Positions 14,394 through 22,751 of a stretch of 47,629 nt of DNA are shown here, piece after piece (the stretch's first letter is position 1; the number at the start of each line of letters is the position of its first letter). The translations under genes and the position numbers were made by a program. The DNA is taken from the NCBI GenBank assembly GCA_028289365.1, contig JANQQM010000010.1, positions 1 through 47,629 of the forward strand, written 5' to 3'. Below the pieces are notes generated by a model that did not search any database, was not told the origin of the DNA, and saw only the letters and a list, made by a program, of their open reading frames with translations. The stretch comes from Salaquimonas sp. Lineage in GTDB: Bacteria; Pseudomonadota; Alphaproteobacteria; Rhizobiales; Rhizobiaceae.

Positions 14394-14882
14394 TCAGGAA
14401 ATTCGGCTTTTGTCCTCGACCGGCAAGACCTGCAGCGCACCGCCTTTGACACCGACAATGCGTACTTCGCTACCCTTTGCCATGTCCGGTCCGGTGATCT
14501 GCCAGGTCGTTCCACCGATTTTGGCCCGTCCCTGACCCTGGGCAATATCCTCGAAGACCAGAACCGTTCTTCCGATTAATTGCTGCCCGCGTTGATTGAG
14601 GCTCGTATTTTCTGGATCTTTGACCGTACCATGTTGGCTCATGAACCGGCGCCCGAAGATCGCAGAAACCACTGAAAGTATAAGAAATCCAATGACTTGG
14701 GTTTGCCAGACCCAAAAGGCGGATTCAGGTCCCATAGCAAGAGAAATGCTGCCGATTACAAATGCGGAGATCCCGAACCACAAAAAGAACGTGCCGGGTG
14801 CCAGTACTTCAAGGGTCATCAGGATGACAGCCAATATCCACCAATTCCATGGCCCCATCGATTGTATAAACGACTGGATCAT
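14394..14882 (-). CDS. NfeD-family membrane protein
   Basis: This 162-residue short-type NfeD has transmembrane segments at about 13-58 (WWILAVILMTLEVLAPGTFFLW) and 62-85. An OB-fold C-terminal domain at about 100-160 contains GRTVLVFEDIAQGQGRAKIGG. These proteins partner SPFH/stomatin proteins in membrane quality control. Its ATG overlaps the TGA of the SPFH gene (ATGA, 14879-14882), so translation is coupled. The partnership is known for the family, and the molecular role here is not shown by sequence. Confidence 0.9.
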   Translation of the reverse strand: MIQSFIQSMGPWNWWILAVILMTLEVLAPGTFFLWFGISAFVIGSISLAMGPESAFWVWQTQVIGFLILSVVSAIFGRRFMSQHGTVKDPENTSLNQRGQQLIGRTVLVFEDIAQGQGRAKIGGTTWQITGPDMAKGSEVRIVGVKGGALQVLPVEDKSRIS

Positions 14883-15925
14883 GGCTTCCCGCCTTCCGGC
14901 GTTTCCGACCGGGATTCGGAAACAGCGCTCGCCGCTGATGATCGAGATTCCGCATCCGTTGTGGAAACATTCGGAACGCTGGTCGAGGGCGGTTTGGGCC
15001 CACCATTTCCGAATACTTCCTTAGAAATTTCCCCAATGCCGGCGATTGAGCCAATAACCGAAGACGCTTCCAGCGGCATCAAGATTACCTTCTGATTTCG
15101 TGCGGTAGCCAATTGACCAAGCGCTTCGATGTATTTTTCTGCAACAAAATAATTTATCGCCTGGACGTCTCCACCGGCAATCGCATTGGACACCATGCTA
15201 GTTGCATTGGCTTCTGCTTCAGCTAGCCGTTCGCGCGCCTCCGCTTCCCGGAAAGCCGCTTCCTTCTCCCCCTCGGCGTTCAGGATTTGGCTTGCCTTTT
15301 CTCCCTCCGCTTTCAGAATTTCCGCTTGCCGGTGGCCCTCGGCATCAAGAATGGTGGCACGCTTCAACCGCTCAGCTTTCATTTGCTGACCCATGGCTTC
15401 AACCAGATCGGCAGGCGGATTAATGTCCTTGATTTCAATCCTGGTCATCTTGATGCCCCATGATGAGGCCGCATCGTCAACAACTCTTAGCACGCGTTCA
15501 TTGATCGCGTCACGTTTTGACAATACCTCATCAAGATCCATGGATCCCATGACCGAACGAATATTGGTCATTGTCAGGTTCAGAATTGCATTGTGCAGGC
15601 CCTGTACCTCATAGGCACTACGGGCAGCATCCAGTACCTGAAAAAAGGCCACACCGTCTGCGCTGACGGAAGCATTGTCCCTGGTTATGACTTCCTGCGT
15701 TGGCACATCCAGAACCTGTTCCATCATGTTCATTTTCGCACCAATGCGGTCAATAAACGGAATAATCAGGTTCAGACCCGGTTTCAATGTGGCAACATAT
15801 TTGCCAAATCGTTCGACAGTGTAATTGTATCCCTGCGGCACCTGTTTGATGCCGGCAAACAACACCAGCACAAAAAACACGACCAGCAGCAGGACGACGA
15901 GATCAAAACCGGAAATTTCAGGCAT
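14879..15925 (-). CDS. SPFH/Band 7 (stomatin-like, QmcA type) membrane protein
   Basis: From ATG 15925, preceded by AGAGGG, it has 348 residues. A TTG in frame at 15961 lacks a site. One N-terminal hydrophobic segment (LVVLLLVVFFVLVLFAG, about 7-24) anchors the protein. The Band 7 domain (about 27-200, IKQVPQGYNYTVERFGKY) is followed by a long Ala/Glu-rich coiled coil (about 185-270) built from repeats such as ILKAEGEKASQILNAEGEK. The tail is Ser/Pro-rich. Such proteins form microdomain scaffolds that regulate FtsH-type proteases and membrane order. It is co-expressed with nfeD. Confidence 0.93.
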   Translation of the reverse strand: MPEISGFDLVVLLLVVFFVLVLFAGIKQVPQGYNYTVERFGKYVATLKPGLNLIIPFIDRIGAKMNMMEQVLDVPTQEVITRDNASVSADGVAFFQVLDAARSAYEVQGLHNAILNLTMTNIRSVMGSMDLDEVLSKRDAINERVLRVVDDAASSWGIKMTRIEIKDINPPADLVEAMGQQMKAERLKRATILDAEGHRQAEILKAEGEKASQILNAEGEKEAAFREAEARERLAEAEANATSMVSNAIAGGDVQAINYFVAEKYIEALGQLATARNQKVILMPLEASSVIGSIAGIGEISKEVFGNGGPKPPSTSVPNVSTTDAESRSSAASAVSESRSETPEGGKP

Positions 15926-16003
15926 GGGCCCTCTCAGAATAATTGGTACAATGGCTGACAACGGCCAAGATAAGACCGTCAGCTATTGTTACCGATAGGC
16001 CCC

Positions 16004-16038
16004 CAACCAATTATCAGTTTCTCCGGTATAATCGGTTG
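16004..16038. repeat. Imperfect inverted repeat between hemH and the SPFH gene
   Basis: CAACCAATTAT (16004-16014) pairs with ATAATCGGTTG (16028-16038) with one mismatch in 11. It is neither followed by a T-run on the minus strand nor strongly GC-rich. It could therefore be a weak hemH terminator or an operator about 80 bases upstream of the SPFH start. The choice is open. Confidence 0.35.
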
Positions 16039-16081
16039 AGCGATTCGTTACAAATTTAGGGAATCCTGATCTTATATCAGC

Positions 16082-17173
16082 TTAGAGCCAGCCTGAGAGT
16101 TCACGCTCGACAACCGTCTGAATTACGGCCATTCCCTCGGGTGAATCGTTCAGGCAGGGTATGTGGGTAAAATGCTCCCCGCCTGCCTCTTCAAAGATTT
16201 CACCGGCCTCACCGGCAATCTCCTCCAGCGTCTCAAGGCAATCGGAAACAAATCCGGGATTGAACACGGCAATGCTCTTGATCCCCTCCTTGCCAAGTCT
16301 TTCTACCGTTTCGTCGGTATAGGGCTGCAGCCATTCCTCCGGGCCAAATCTCGATTGGAAGGTCGTGATCAATCTGCCATCCGGCCAGCCCAGACGTTCC
16401 TGCAACAGGCGCGAGGTTTTCTGGCAATGGCAATGATACGGGTCACCCTTCTCGAAATAGCTCTTCGGAATGCCATGGTACGAAGCAATCACATGTTCCG
16501 GTTCAAAATCGATCTTCGACAAATGGCTCTCGATCGAACTGGCAAGCGCATCAACGTAAACCGGATCATCATGATAGGGCGGTACTGTTCGAATGGCTGG
16601 CATCCAGCGCATCTTCATTAGCGCCTCGAAACTCTTGTCGTTTACGGTAGCGGTCGTCGCCGCAGCATATTGCGGATATAGCGGAAAGATGAGTATCCGC
16701 TCGCATCCGTCGGCTTTCAATTTCTCGAGCTTGCTTGCGATCGACGGATTTCCGTATCGCATCCCCCAATCAATCTGCAAATGATCATGTTTTGCCAGCG
16801 CCTGTGCCAGTTTATCGCTTTGAGACCGCGTGAACGTCCGCAAGGGAGATTCATCCAGCTCCTCATTCCAGATGGATGCATAGGCTTCGCCAGATTTCTG
16901 CGGACGCCGGTTCAGCACGATCCCGTAAAGGATCGGATACCACCAAATTTTCGGCCACTCGATGACCCGGCTATCGGTCAGGAACTCTTCCAGATAGCGG
17001 CGCATGTTCTTTTTGTCATGCCCGTCGGGGGTACCTAGATTGACAAGCAGCACGCCAACCTTGCCGAATTTGACGGGAGGATGGTCCGGCGGCAGAGGAT
17101 GCGGGCTTTCCTTGGCTGTCTTCTTTGTTGTCTTGGCTTTTGATTTGACCGTTACATTCATTCCGATCGCCAT
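16082..17173 (-). CDS. hemH: Ferrochelatase
   Basis: This 363-residue enzyme inserts Fe2+ into protoporphyrin IX in the last step of haem synthesis, at the inner membrane. After a Lys/Pro-rich head of about 35 residues, the fold begins KVGVLLVNLGTPDG. The metal-binding His233 lies in ASYHGIP, and the acidic metal path residues are in DCLETLEEI (311-319). LFPLYPQY-like IFPLYPQYAAATTA is typical. HCHCQKT (about 247-253) supplies cysteines, but I do not infer a cluster from them. An alternative start lies four codons in (17161). No Irr- or Fur-type box is recognised upstream. Confidence 0.95.
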   Translation of the reverse strand: MAIGMNVTVKSKAKTTKKTAKESPHPLPPDHPPVKFGKVGVLLVNLGTPDGHDKKNMRRYLEEFLTDSRVIEWPKIWWYPILYGIVLNRRPQKSGEAYASIWNEELDESPLRTFTRSQSDKLAQALAKHDHLQIDWGMRYGNPSIASKLEKLKADGCERILIFPLYPQYAAATTATVNDKSFEALMKMRWMPAIRTVPPYHDDPVYVDALASSIESHLSKIDFEPEHVIASYHGIPKSYFEKGDPYHCHCQKTSRLLQERLGWPDGRLITTFQSRFGPEEWLQPYTDETVERLGKEGIKSIAVFNPGFVSDCLETLEEIAGEAGEIFEEAGGEHFTHIPCLNDSPEGMAVIQTVVERELSGWL

Positions 17174-17239
17174 TCTGCAATAATTGTTTCGTCTCTTCGA
17201 CTATACGCGATTGCTGCCTGATTGGAGCACCGTCACATA

Positions 17240-18313
17240 TCAGTAAAGACTAGCGCTCAAAAATAGTAGACCAAAAACAAAAACCATTGCCGCGCCGGCA
17301 ATCTCGATTGCACGATGAATCTTCTCAGCCTTGCCGGAGGCGCCGCCCAGGCTGATGGCGAGATCCTTCGACCAGACAGCAAGTGCCGCAAGTGTAGCAA
17401 CAGTTAGTCCGGTTCCTGCCGCCATCGCAAATGTCGACGCGATCCCCGCTACATATAATCCGTTCAGAAATGCGAACGTCAAAACGATAATGGCTCCCGA
17501 GCAGGGGCGTAATCCTACGGCCAGAATCGCGCCCCAGGCTTGACGCAAACTCAATTCACCTTCCAGCATTGCCGGATCTGGCGCATGCGAATGATGACCA
17601 TGACCGTGGTCATGGCTGTGACTGTGGCCGTGGCCATCTGCATGAGCATGTGCAAGAGCATGGATATGAGCATGATCATGGGCACGACTGTGATCGTGAG
17701 CGTGACTGTTACTGTGATCGTGCCCATGACTGTGACTGTGTACATGACAATGACCGCCACGTCCGGTGATTTTTGTAAACAGCAGCCATGCCCCAAGTGC
17801 AGTCACAGCGGCATAGCTAGAAATTTCCAACCACCGCGTAACGTCACCTTGTCGAAGACCCAATCCGCGGAGAAAAAACAGCAACACAACAATCACCAAG
17901 ATTGCCGAAATCGCCTGGAGAAAGGCTGATGCAAATGCCAATGCAATTCCACGCTTCGCAGCAACCTCATTGGCCAGCATAAAGGAGGATATCACTGCCT
18001 TGCCGTGTCCAGGTCCGGCCGCATGAAATACGCCGTAAAGAAAACTCAGACCTGCCAGGAGCCAGATATGTTTGCCGTCAGCACGAATTTCCTTCAATTC
18101 GCCGGTCATCAACTGGTAGAATCCTTGCTGCTTTTGCTGAATCCAGAACAAAAGCGAGGCAAACGGCCCTTCCGGCTTGATTGCTTGTTCAGGTCGGCCG
18201 ATTCCGAGCGAATTTTGCGCTGCCGCAATATCCGTACCTGCAAGCAGAATACCAGCGGTCAACAGTAGCATTACTGTGTAGGCCGCTTTTGCGGCATTAA
18301 TTCTCAGATGCAT
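17240..18313 (-). CDS. Nickel/cobalt (NicO/RcnA-type) transporter with histidine-rich loop
   Basis: From ATG 18313 it has 357 residues, and a TTG at 18337 is also possible. The N-terminus is a signal-like segment (VMLLLTAGILLAG). There are about six transmembrane helices, with the family motifs FHAAGPGHGKAVISSF in an early helix and GLRPCSGAIIVLTFA after the cytoplasmic loop. Between them, residues 188-243 contain 25 histidines in 56 positions, a metal-binding loop. Members export or import Ni2+/Co2+, and in alphaproteobacteria they are often linked with DUF1007. The start overlaps the DUF1007 stop by ten bases, so the two are translated together. Substrate (Ni, Co or Zn) cannot be decided from sequence. 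Confidence 0.88.
   Translation of the reverse strand: MHLRINAAKAAYTVMLLLTAGILLAGTDIAAAQNSLGIGRPEQAIKPEGPFASLLFWIQQKQQGFYQLMTGELKEIRADGKHIWLLAGLSFLYGVFHAAGPGHGKAVISSFMLANEVAAKRGIALAFASAFLQAISAILVIVVLLFFLRGLGLRQGDVTRWLEISSYAAVTALGAWLLFTKITGRGGHCHVHSHSHGHDHSNSHAHDHSRAHDHAHIHALAHAHADGHGHSHSHDHGHGHHSHAPDPAMLEGELSLRQAWGAILAVGLRPCSGAIIVLTFAFLNGLYVAGIASTFAMAAGTGLTVATLAALAVWSKDLAISLGGASGKAEKIHRAIEIAGAAMVFVFGLLFLSASLY
17585..17752 (-). repeat. Histidine-codon low-complexity tract inside the NicO gene
   Basis: Tandem SHSHGHDH/AHDHAH-like hexanucleotide-rich repeats encode 25 His in 56 residues. The tract opens spurious frames on both strands, which I did not annotate. It is a likely slippage-prone, length-variable segment. 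Confidence 0.85.
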
Positions 18314-19008
18314 TCCAGACCGATCCAGGTTTTCCAATCATCACCGAGATCCGAGTTTTCCGGATTAGCGAAAAACTCTTCAGTCAGCGTCGTCGCACTG
18401 GACAGGAGCAGATCGAAATCCGGCCTGGTTATTGTAACGTCGCAAGCCGTTCCCTCCCCCGTAATCTGAATCGCGGTCTCATCTGCGATTTCCATAGCAA
18501 CGTAATATGATGGATCGGAAACGGAAATCTTGAAATTATCCTTGTTGAGAACATCGATTGGTTCGTCAAACGTCAGGGCAAAAAACATGATTGCCTGATT
18601 ATCGATAAAATCCACCATGATTGCTTCGGTAGGAACAAAAGGAACGGTGCGACCATCCTTCCTTACTTCGGTAAAGAACCCGCTCTCGCCGATCGACTCA
18701 GTCACGATTTTCGAAACCTCATCCAATTCTGTCGAATCGAGATTCCCGTCGGCATTGGTATCGAAATCCAGTAAAACCGTTGCGGAGAAAATTTCATCAA
18801 ATCGCCAAACATGGCGCAGCTCGGTCACCCCGCCATCATCATTGCGCAGGATTTCCAGATTTGCCTCCACAAATACATGCGGATGCGCAAATGCAGTGGC
18901 ACAGGACATCACCAGCCCGGTCGCCGCGAAAATTATTGATGATGCCAATCCGTTACTGGCAGTCATACCCCATTGCGCCCTTAAGAGAATTGTTCGAAAT
19001 ACACGCAT
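18304..19008 (-). CDS. DUF1007 family exported protein
   Basis: The 234-residue protein begins with a signal peptide (about 15-41, ending CATAFA) and the family hallmark AHPHVFVEAN immediately after cleavage. The rest alternates Asp/Glu-rich beta segments, including an EF-hand-like DTNADGNLDSTEL (about 81-93) that could bind a divalent ion. It ends ...GLECI. DUF1007 proteins are encoded beside Ni/Co or Zn transporters and are thought to assist periplasmic metal delivery. A second start (ATG 18966, GGGG upstream) is possible and would remove 14 residues without harming the signal. It is first in the operon with the NicO gene. Confidence 0.85.
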   Translation of the reverse strand: MRVFRTILLRAQWGMTASNGLASSIIFAATGLVMSCATAFAHPHVFVEANLEILRNDDGGVTELRHVWRFDEIFSATVLLDFDTNADGNLDSTELDEVSKIVTESIGESGFFTEVRKDGRTVPFVPTEAIMVDFIDNQAIMFFALTFDEPIDVLNKDNFKISVSDPSYYVAMEIADETAIQITGEGTACDVTITRPDFDLLLSSATTLTEEFFANPENSDLGDDWKTWIGLECI

Positions 19009-19014
19009 ACTCTG

Positions 19015-19033
19015 TTACCCAGCAATCGGGTAA
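19015..19033. promoter_or_regulatory. Inverted repeat TTACCC-N7-GGGTAA just upstream of the DUF1007/NicO operon
   Basis: A perfect six-base inverted repeat with a seven-base spacer ends six bases before ATG 19008. Position and symmetry suit an operator for a metal-responsive repressor. It does not match the Zur, NikR or RcnR sites I remember, so no regulator is named. Confidence 0.4.
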
Positions 19034-19073
19034 TAAAAAGGCATCATGACAATTACATGGCTTCGTTAACATT

Positions 19074-19979
19074 TTAGCGGTCATTTCTGCCATTGTCTCT
19101 GAACCATCTTGCCATGAAGTCAACAAAGACCCTGACCTTTGCCGGCACATGCCGCCGATGCGGATAAACCGCGAAGACGCCGCCGCCCGGCGGAAACCGG
19201 TCTTCCATCAGGCTCAACAGCCTTCCATCCTTGATTTCACTTTCCACGGAAAATTCCGGCACCATTGTAATCCCTAGCCCGGCAATGGCTGCGCGTTTGG
19301 CCACTTCCGGACTGTTGACCGAAATCGTCGCATTGACCGGAACCGTTACCTCCTTGCCTTCATTGTCCAGGAAAACCCAATTGTTTCGGCCTTTCCAATT
19401 TGTATCGGTGATTGCCGGAAATTGGACGAGATCACGCGGATTTGCCGGCATGCCATGTTTGGCGACAAATTCGGGTGAGGCACATAAAATCATTCTGAAA
19501 TCGGCCAGCTTGCGGGCAATCAGCGAAGAATCGGCCAATCGCGAAATCCGAATTGCTACATCAAACCCGTCCTCGACAAGATCAACCAATCGGTCGGCCA
19601 GCGTCACATCCAGATTGATTTCAGGATATTCCGACGCAAACTCGACAATCGGCAATCCAATTTCCAGATCAGTCAGGGATCGTGGAGCAGAGACCCTCAA
19701 GCGCCCTTTTACTCCTGCCCCGGTTTCGCGCACGGTCTCCTGCAGGTCGGTAATTCGATTAATGATGTCGATGGCCGAATGATAATAGACCTCGCCAACT
19801 TCCGTCAGCGAGAATTGCCGAGTTGTTCGGTTGAGCAGTAGGATACCCAGCTCATCTTCCAGTTCGCGTACATATTTTGACATCAGCGCTTTCGAGCGGC
19901 CAAGTTTTCGGGCGGCTGCAGAAAATCCCTCGGCATCGACAACATCGATGAAAGCTTGCATACGCGTCAAATTATCCAA
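19074..19979 (-). CDS. LysR-family transcriptional regulator
   Basis: This 301-residue protein has an N-terminal winged helix-turn-helix (about 1-60, MDNLTRMQAF then FSAAARKLGRSKALMSKYVRELE) and a LysR substrate-binding domain (about 88-295). The start is TTG 19979, with AGAGG six bases upstream. The first ATG (19961) would cut the conserved MDNLTRM head, so TTG is preferred. It belongs to the large CrgA-like subgroup. It does not diverge from a gene, since the WD40 gene upstream points the same way, so its target is unknown. Confidence 0.92.
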   Translation of the reverse strand: MDNLTRMQAFIDVVDAEGFSAAARKLGRSKALMSKYVRELEDELGILLLNRTTRQFSLTEVGEVYYHSAIDIINRITDLQETVRETGAGVKGRLRVSAPRSLTDLEIGLPIVEFASEYPEINLDVTLADRLVDLVEDGFDVAIRISRLADSSLIARKLADFRMILCASPEFVAKHGMPANPRDLVQFPAITDTNWKGRNNWVFLDNEGKEVTVPVNATISVNSPEVAKRAAIAGLGITMVPEFSVESEIKDGRLLSLMEDRFPPGGGVFAVYPHRRHVPAKVRVFVDFMARWFRDNGRNDR

Positions 19980-20057
19980 ATTCAGCCTCTCGCAACAATT
20001 CCCGATCGCCAGCGGTTATAACATTCTGCAAGCCATGCCATGCCAGGCATTCATTGT

Positions 20058-21032
20058 CTATGCGGTGATATCGATAATGCCAGCCTCGCCGGCTTCCGTT
20101 CCAAATGCTACAAGCAACCCATTATCTGCCCAACCGAGCGATGTGATGGGACTTTCAGCTTCGCCACGCAACACTGCAAGTTTGCCGTCTGCGATACGGA
20201 CCGCACCGACCATTCCGTTCTCATAGCCGATTGCAACCACATCTTCCTTTGGGTGACAGGCCACAACACTGACCTTGACCGGATCCATCGAACCAAGTTC
20301 AACCGGTGCCTTTCCCATTGGACCATCTTTGCCGGCGAACGGCCAGACAATTGCAGCCGTGGCACCCGAAGATGCCAACCATTTTCCGTTTTTTGTAAAG
20401 GACATGGATTTCACCTTTGATGGATAGCCGGACATGCGCATATGCCGATCATCTGACAGCCGCCAGCCATGCATTGCATTTTCCTGCATGGAGGAAACGA
20501 CATAACGGCCATCCGGGGAAAAGATCACGCCTATATGGGCGCCATTCCACTCCAGAAATTGAGAGCCCTGTTCAGTACTTATCCAGATCAATTCGACGCC
20601 GTCATATCGCGCCATTGCCAGACGCATCCCCTTTGGCGCAAACGCCATTGCCTCGACAGTGCGTTCGCACGAAAATTTACGCATGACGCCATCTTTGCCA
20701 TAGACCGTTACATCCTTGGAAACAGCAGCAGCAACGGTCCCGGAGGGGCCACAAGCTAGCTCATCAACCCATTTCGAATTTTGGCCAGACAGTTCCTCAG
20801 TGTTGCCATCGGGCCAGAACTTGCAGATTTTTCCATCTTCGCCGCCGGTGGCAAGAAATGATCTGTCACGCGCAATCGCAGCGGTGGTCAGGCCATCATG
20901 CAACCTTGTACGGGTTTCCGTTCCATCTGGACAAATCACCGTACCATCAGCTTGCGCAAAGACAGGCAGCGTACCGACAAAGCCGCACCACTCTACATAT
21001 TCACCTGCTTCGACGTTTGTAATGCCGGGCAT
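20058..21032 (-). CDS. WD40-repeat protein coupled to a COG0523 GTPase
   Basis: At 324 residues this is enough for a six- to seven-bladed propeller. Repeated blade endings are visible, such as FLATGGEDGKICKFW, GRYVVSSMQENAMHGW and GKWLASSGATAAIVWPF. There is no signal peptide, so it is cytoplasmic. It starts only two bases after the stop of the CobW-type GTPase and has no clear ribosome site of its own, so translational coupling is likely. The pairing suggests the propeller is a partner or scaffold for the metal chaperone. No enzymatic motif is seen. Confidence 0.85.
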   Translation of the reverse strand: MPGITNVEAGEYVEWCGFVGTLPVFAQADGTVICPDGTETRTRLHDGLTTAAIARDRSFLATGGEDGKICKFWPDGNTEELSGQNSKWVDELACGPSGTVAAAVSKDVTVYGKDGVMRKFSCERTVEAMAFAPKGMRLAMARYDGVELIWISTEQGSQFLEWNGAHIGVIFSPDGRYVVSSMQENAMHGWRLSDDRHMRMSGYPSKVKSMSFTKNGKWLASSGATAAIVWPFAGKDGPMGKAPVELGSMDPVKVSVVACHPKEDVVAIGYENGMVGAVRIADGKLAVLRGEAESPITSLGWADNGLLVAFGTEAGEAGIIDITA

Positions 21033-21034
21033 TG

Positions 21035-22105
21035 TCAGGCGGCACAGGCTGCAAAGGTTCTTTCGAGTTTCTCGCGATCGAGATTACGCCCGATGAAAAC
21101 CAGCCTGCTGCGCCGTTGTTCATCATCCCGCCATGGCCGTTGGTGATCCCCTTCCAGGATCATGTGAATTCCCTGCACGACAAATCTGTCTGGATCATCC
21201 GGGAAGGCCAAAATGCCCTTCAGCCGCAAAATATCCGGGCCGTCAATCTCGGTGATCTTCTGGATCCATTGGAAAAACCGGTCGGGATTCAATTCCCCAC
21301 CCGACAAAGAAACCGACATGATCGTCGTATCATGCGTGTTGGCATCAAGCCCGCCAGCATTATGGTGATGGTGGTGGTGATCATGATCGCAATCGGGCCC
21401 GCACTCATGATCATGTTCATGCGCTTCTTCTTCAGTGGCCAGAAAGTCCGGATCGTTTTCAAGAATCCGCTTCAGATCAAAAGCGCCTTTGCCAACCACG
21501 GCATCCAGCGAAATATCGGCCCGCTCAGCACGATGGACAACGGCAGCCGGATTGATCGAGCGGATCAGCACCTCCACGCTCTTCATTTCCTCGGTGGTTA
21601 CCAGGTCCGTCTTGTTCAAGACGACAACATCTGCAAACGCGATCTGATCTTCAGCTTCGGGGCTGTCCTTTAGCCGTTGAGGCAAATGCTTGGCATCAGC
21701 AAGCGCAACCACCGCATCAAGTTCGGCTTTCTCCCGGACATCCTCGTCCATGAAGAACGTCTGCGCCACTGGTGCCGGATCCGCCAAGCCTGTTGTCTCG
21801 ACAATCACGGCATCGAAACGGCCACGGCGTTTCATCAAGTTCTGGACGACACGAATTAGATCCCCCCTAACCGTGCAGCACACACAGCCATTGTTCATCT
21901 CGTAGATTTCTTCATCCGATTCAACGATCAGATCATTGTCTATTCCGATCTCGCCAAATTCGTTGACGATAACCGCATAGCGCCTGCCATGATCACCTGA
22001 GAGGATCCGGTTTAACAGCGTTGTCTTGCCCGAACCCAGATAGCCCGTAAGCACCGTCACCGGAATTTTGCTGTCGCCAAGCGCGTTCGTTTCGGAGTTT
22101 GTCAT
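21035..22105 (-). CDS. CobW/COG0523 family GTP-dependent metal chaperone
   Basis: This 356-residue G3E-type P-loop GTPase has Walker A GYLGSGKTT (21-29) and the CxCC metal-binding motif NNGCVCC (Cys74, Cys76, Cys77). The guanine-specificity sequence NKTD is at 164-167. A metal-binding stretch at 229-248 contains CGPDCDHDHHHHHH. The C-terminal CobW_C domain follows (about 265-350). COG0523 proteins deliver Zn2+ or other metals to client enzymes, and the His-rich insert favours Zn. AGGGA precedes ATG 22105 and overlaps a palindrome. It is first in a two-gene unit with the WD40 gene. Confidence 0.93.
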   Translation of the reverse strand: MTNSETNALGDSKIPVTVLTGYLGSGKTTLLNRILSGDHGRRYAVIVNEFGEIGIDNDLIVESDEEIYEMNNGCVCCTVRGDLIRVVQNLMKRRGRFDAVIVETTGLADPAPVAQTFFMDEDVREKAELDAVVALADAKHLPQRLKDSPEAEDQIAFADVVVLNKTDLVTTEEMKSVEVLIRSINPAAVVHRAERADISLDAVVGKGAFDLKRILENDPDFLATEEEAHEHDHECGPDCDHDHHHHHHNAGGLDANTHDTTIMSVSLSGGELNPDRFFQWIQKITEIDGPDILRLKGILAFPDDPDRFVVQGIHMILEGDHQRPWRDDEQRRSRLVFIGRNLDREKLERTFAACAA

Positions 22106-22114
22106 CCGCTATTC

Positions 22115-22126
22115 CCTGAATTCAGG
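22115..22126. promoter_or_regulatory. Perfect 12-base palindrome overlapping the COG0523 GTPase ribosome site
   Basis: CCTGAATTCAGG is its own reverse complement. Its last bases (AGG) together with the next two (GA) form the AGGGA ribosome site for ATG 22105. A bound repressor or a hairpin in the messenger would block initiation. No known metal-regulator consensus is recognised. Confidence 0.4.
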
Positions 22127-22160
22127 CCATCAGGCACTGTTTGAAATTTTCTGACCCTGG

Positions 22161-22706
22161 TTAGCGAGCCTGAAACCGGATCGTACCGACATTGAATGAG
22201 GCGCTGGAATTTGGATCGTGCCGTCTGATCCCGATATCAAAACCCTTATTCCCGCGTTTCGCGATCGTCAGGGTCGCCTTGACACGCTTTTTTGTATAGA
22301 TGTCGATGCCGTCATAAAACAATGCCAGTTTCGAGCCACGCAATCTTCCGGAGAAATTGCTGTTGTTGACCTGGACGATATTCGCAAAGAGGTTTGCCGA
22401 ATAACCATTTCCCTGCGCGGTAATCGAACCGTTTATCGGAAGAACAACGCCGGCAACGGAACAATTCCCCAAGACACTAAGACGGTTGCCTTGCCCCGGT
22501 ACACTCATGCTAAGCCGGCATCGAATATTCTCTTGAGGACTGCTGGGAAGGTCTCGCACCAGCCCTTTACCTTGCCAGTTGCCAACCAGATCGGCAAAAA
22601 ACCGTTCGTCTGCATTAACGCCCGATGCGCCGGTAACACACATCAGGAAACCGACAATCAGGCTCAGCACATTCCTGTGGTTTACCAGAGCTGCCACTTT
22701 AGTCAT
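22161..22706 (-). CDS. Small exported protein of unknown function
   Basis: At 181 residues, it has a signal peptide (hydrophobic core about 12-30, cleavage near VNA-DE) and a mature domain of alternating beta strands starting FFADLVGNWQGKG. The N-terminal WQGKG and later KRVKATLTIAKRG resemble lipocalin-like or DUF-type beta proteins of rhizobia, but I do not recognise the family with confidence. Two cysteines (in NIRCRLSM and LGNCSVAG) could form a disulfide. GGAGG lies eight bases before ATG 22706. It lies between the exporter gene (46 bases upstream) and the GTPase gene on the same strand. Confidence 0.7.
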   Translation of the reverse strand: MTKVAALVNHRNVLSLIVGFLMCVTGASGVNADERFFADLVGNWQGKGLVRDLPSSPQENIRCRLSMSVPGQGNRLSVLGNCSVAGVVLPINGSITAQGNGYSANLFANIVQVNNSNFSGRLRGSKLALFYDGIDIYTKKRVKATLTIAKRGNKGFDIGIRRHDPNSSASFNVGTIRFQAR

Positions 22707-22751
22707 CTACTTACCTCCATTTCCGGCAACTCAAAAGACGGCAGCCCCAAG

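Noticed and set aside
17540-17929. Frames rich in Met/Thr/Val or His/Asp opposite the NicO gene
   Set aside because: They arise from the His-codon repeats read in other frames.
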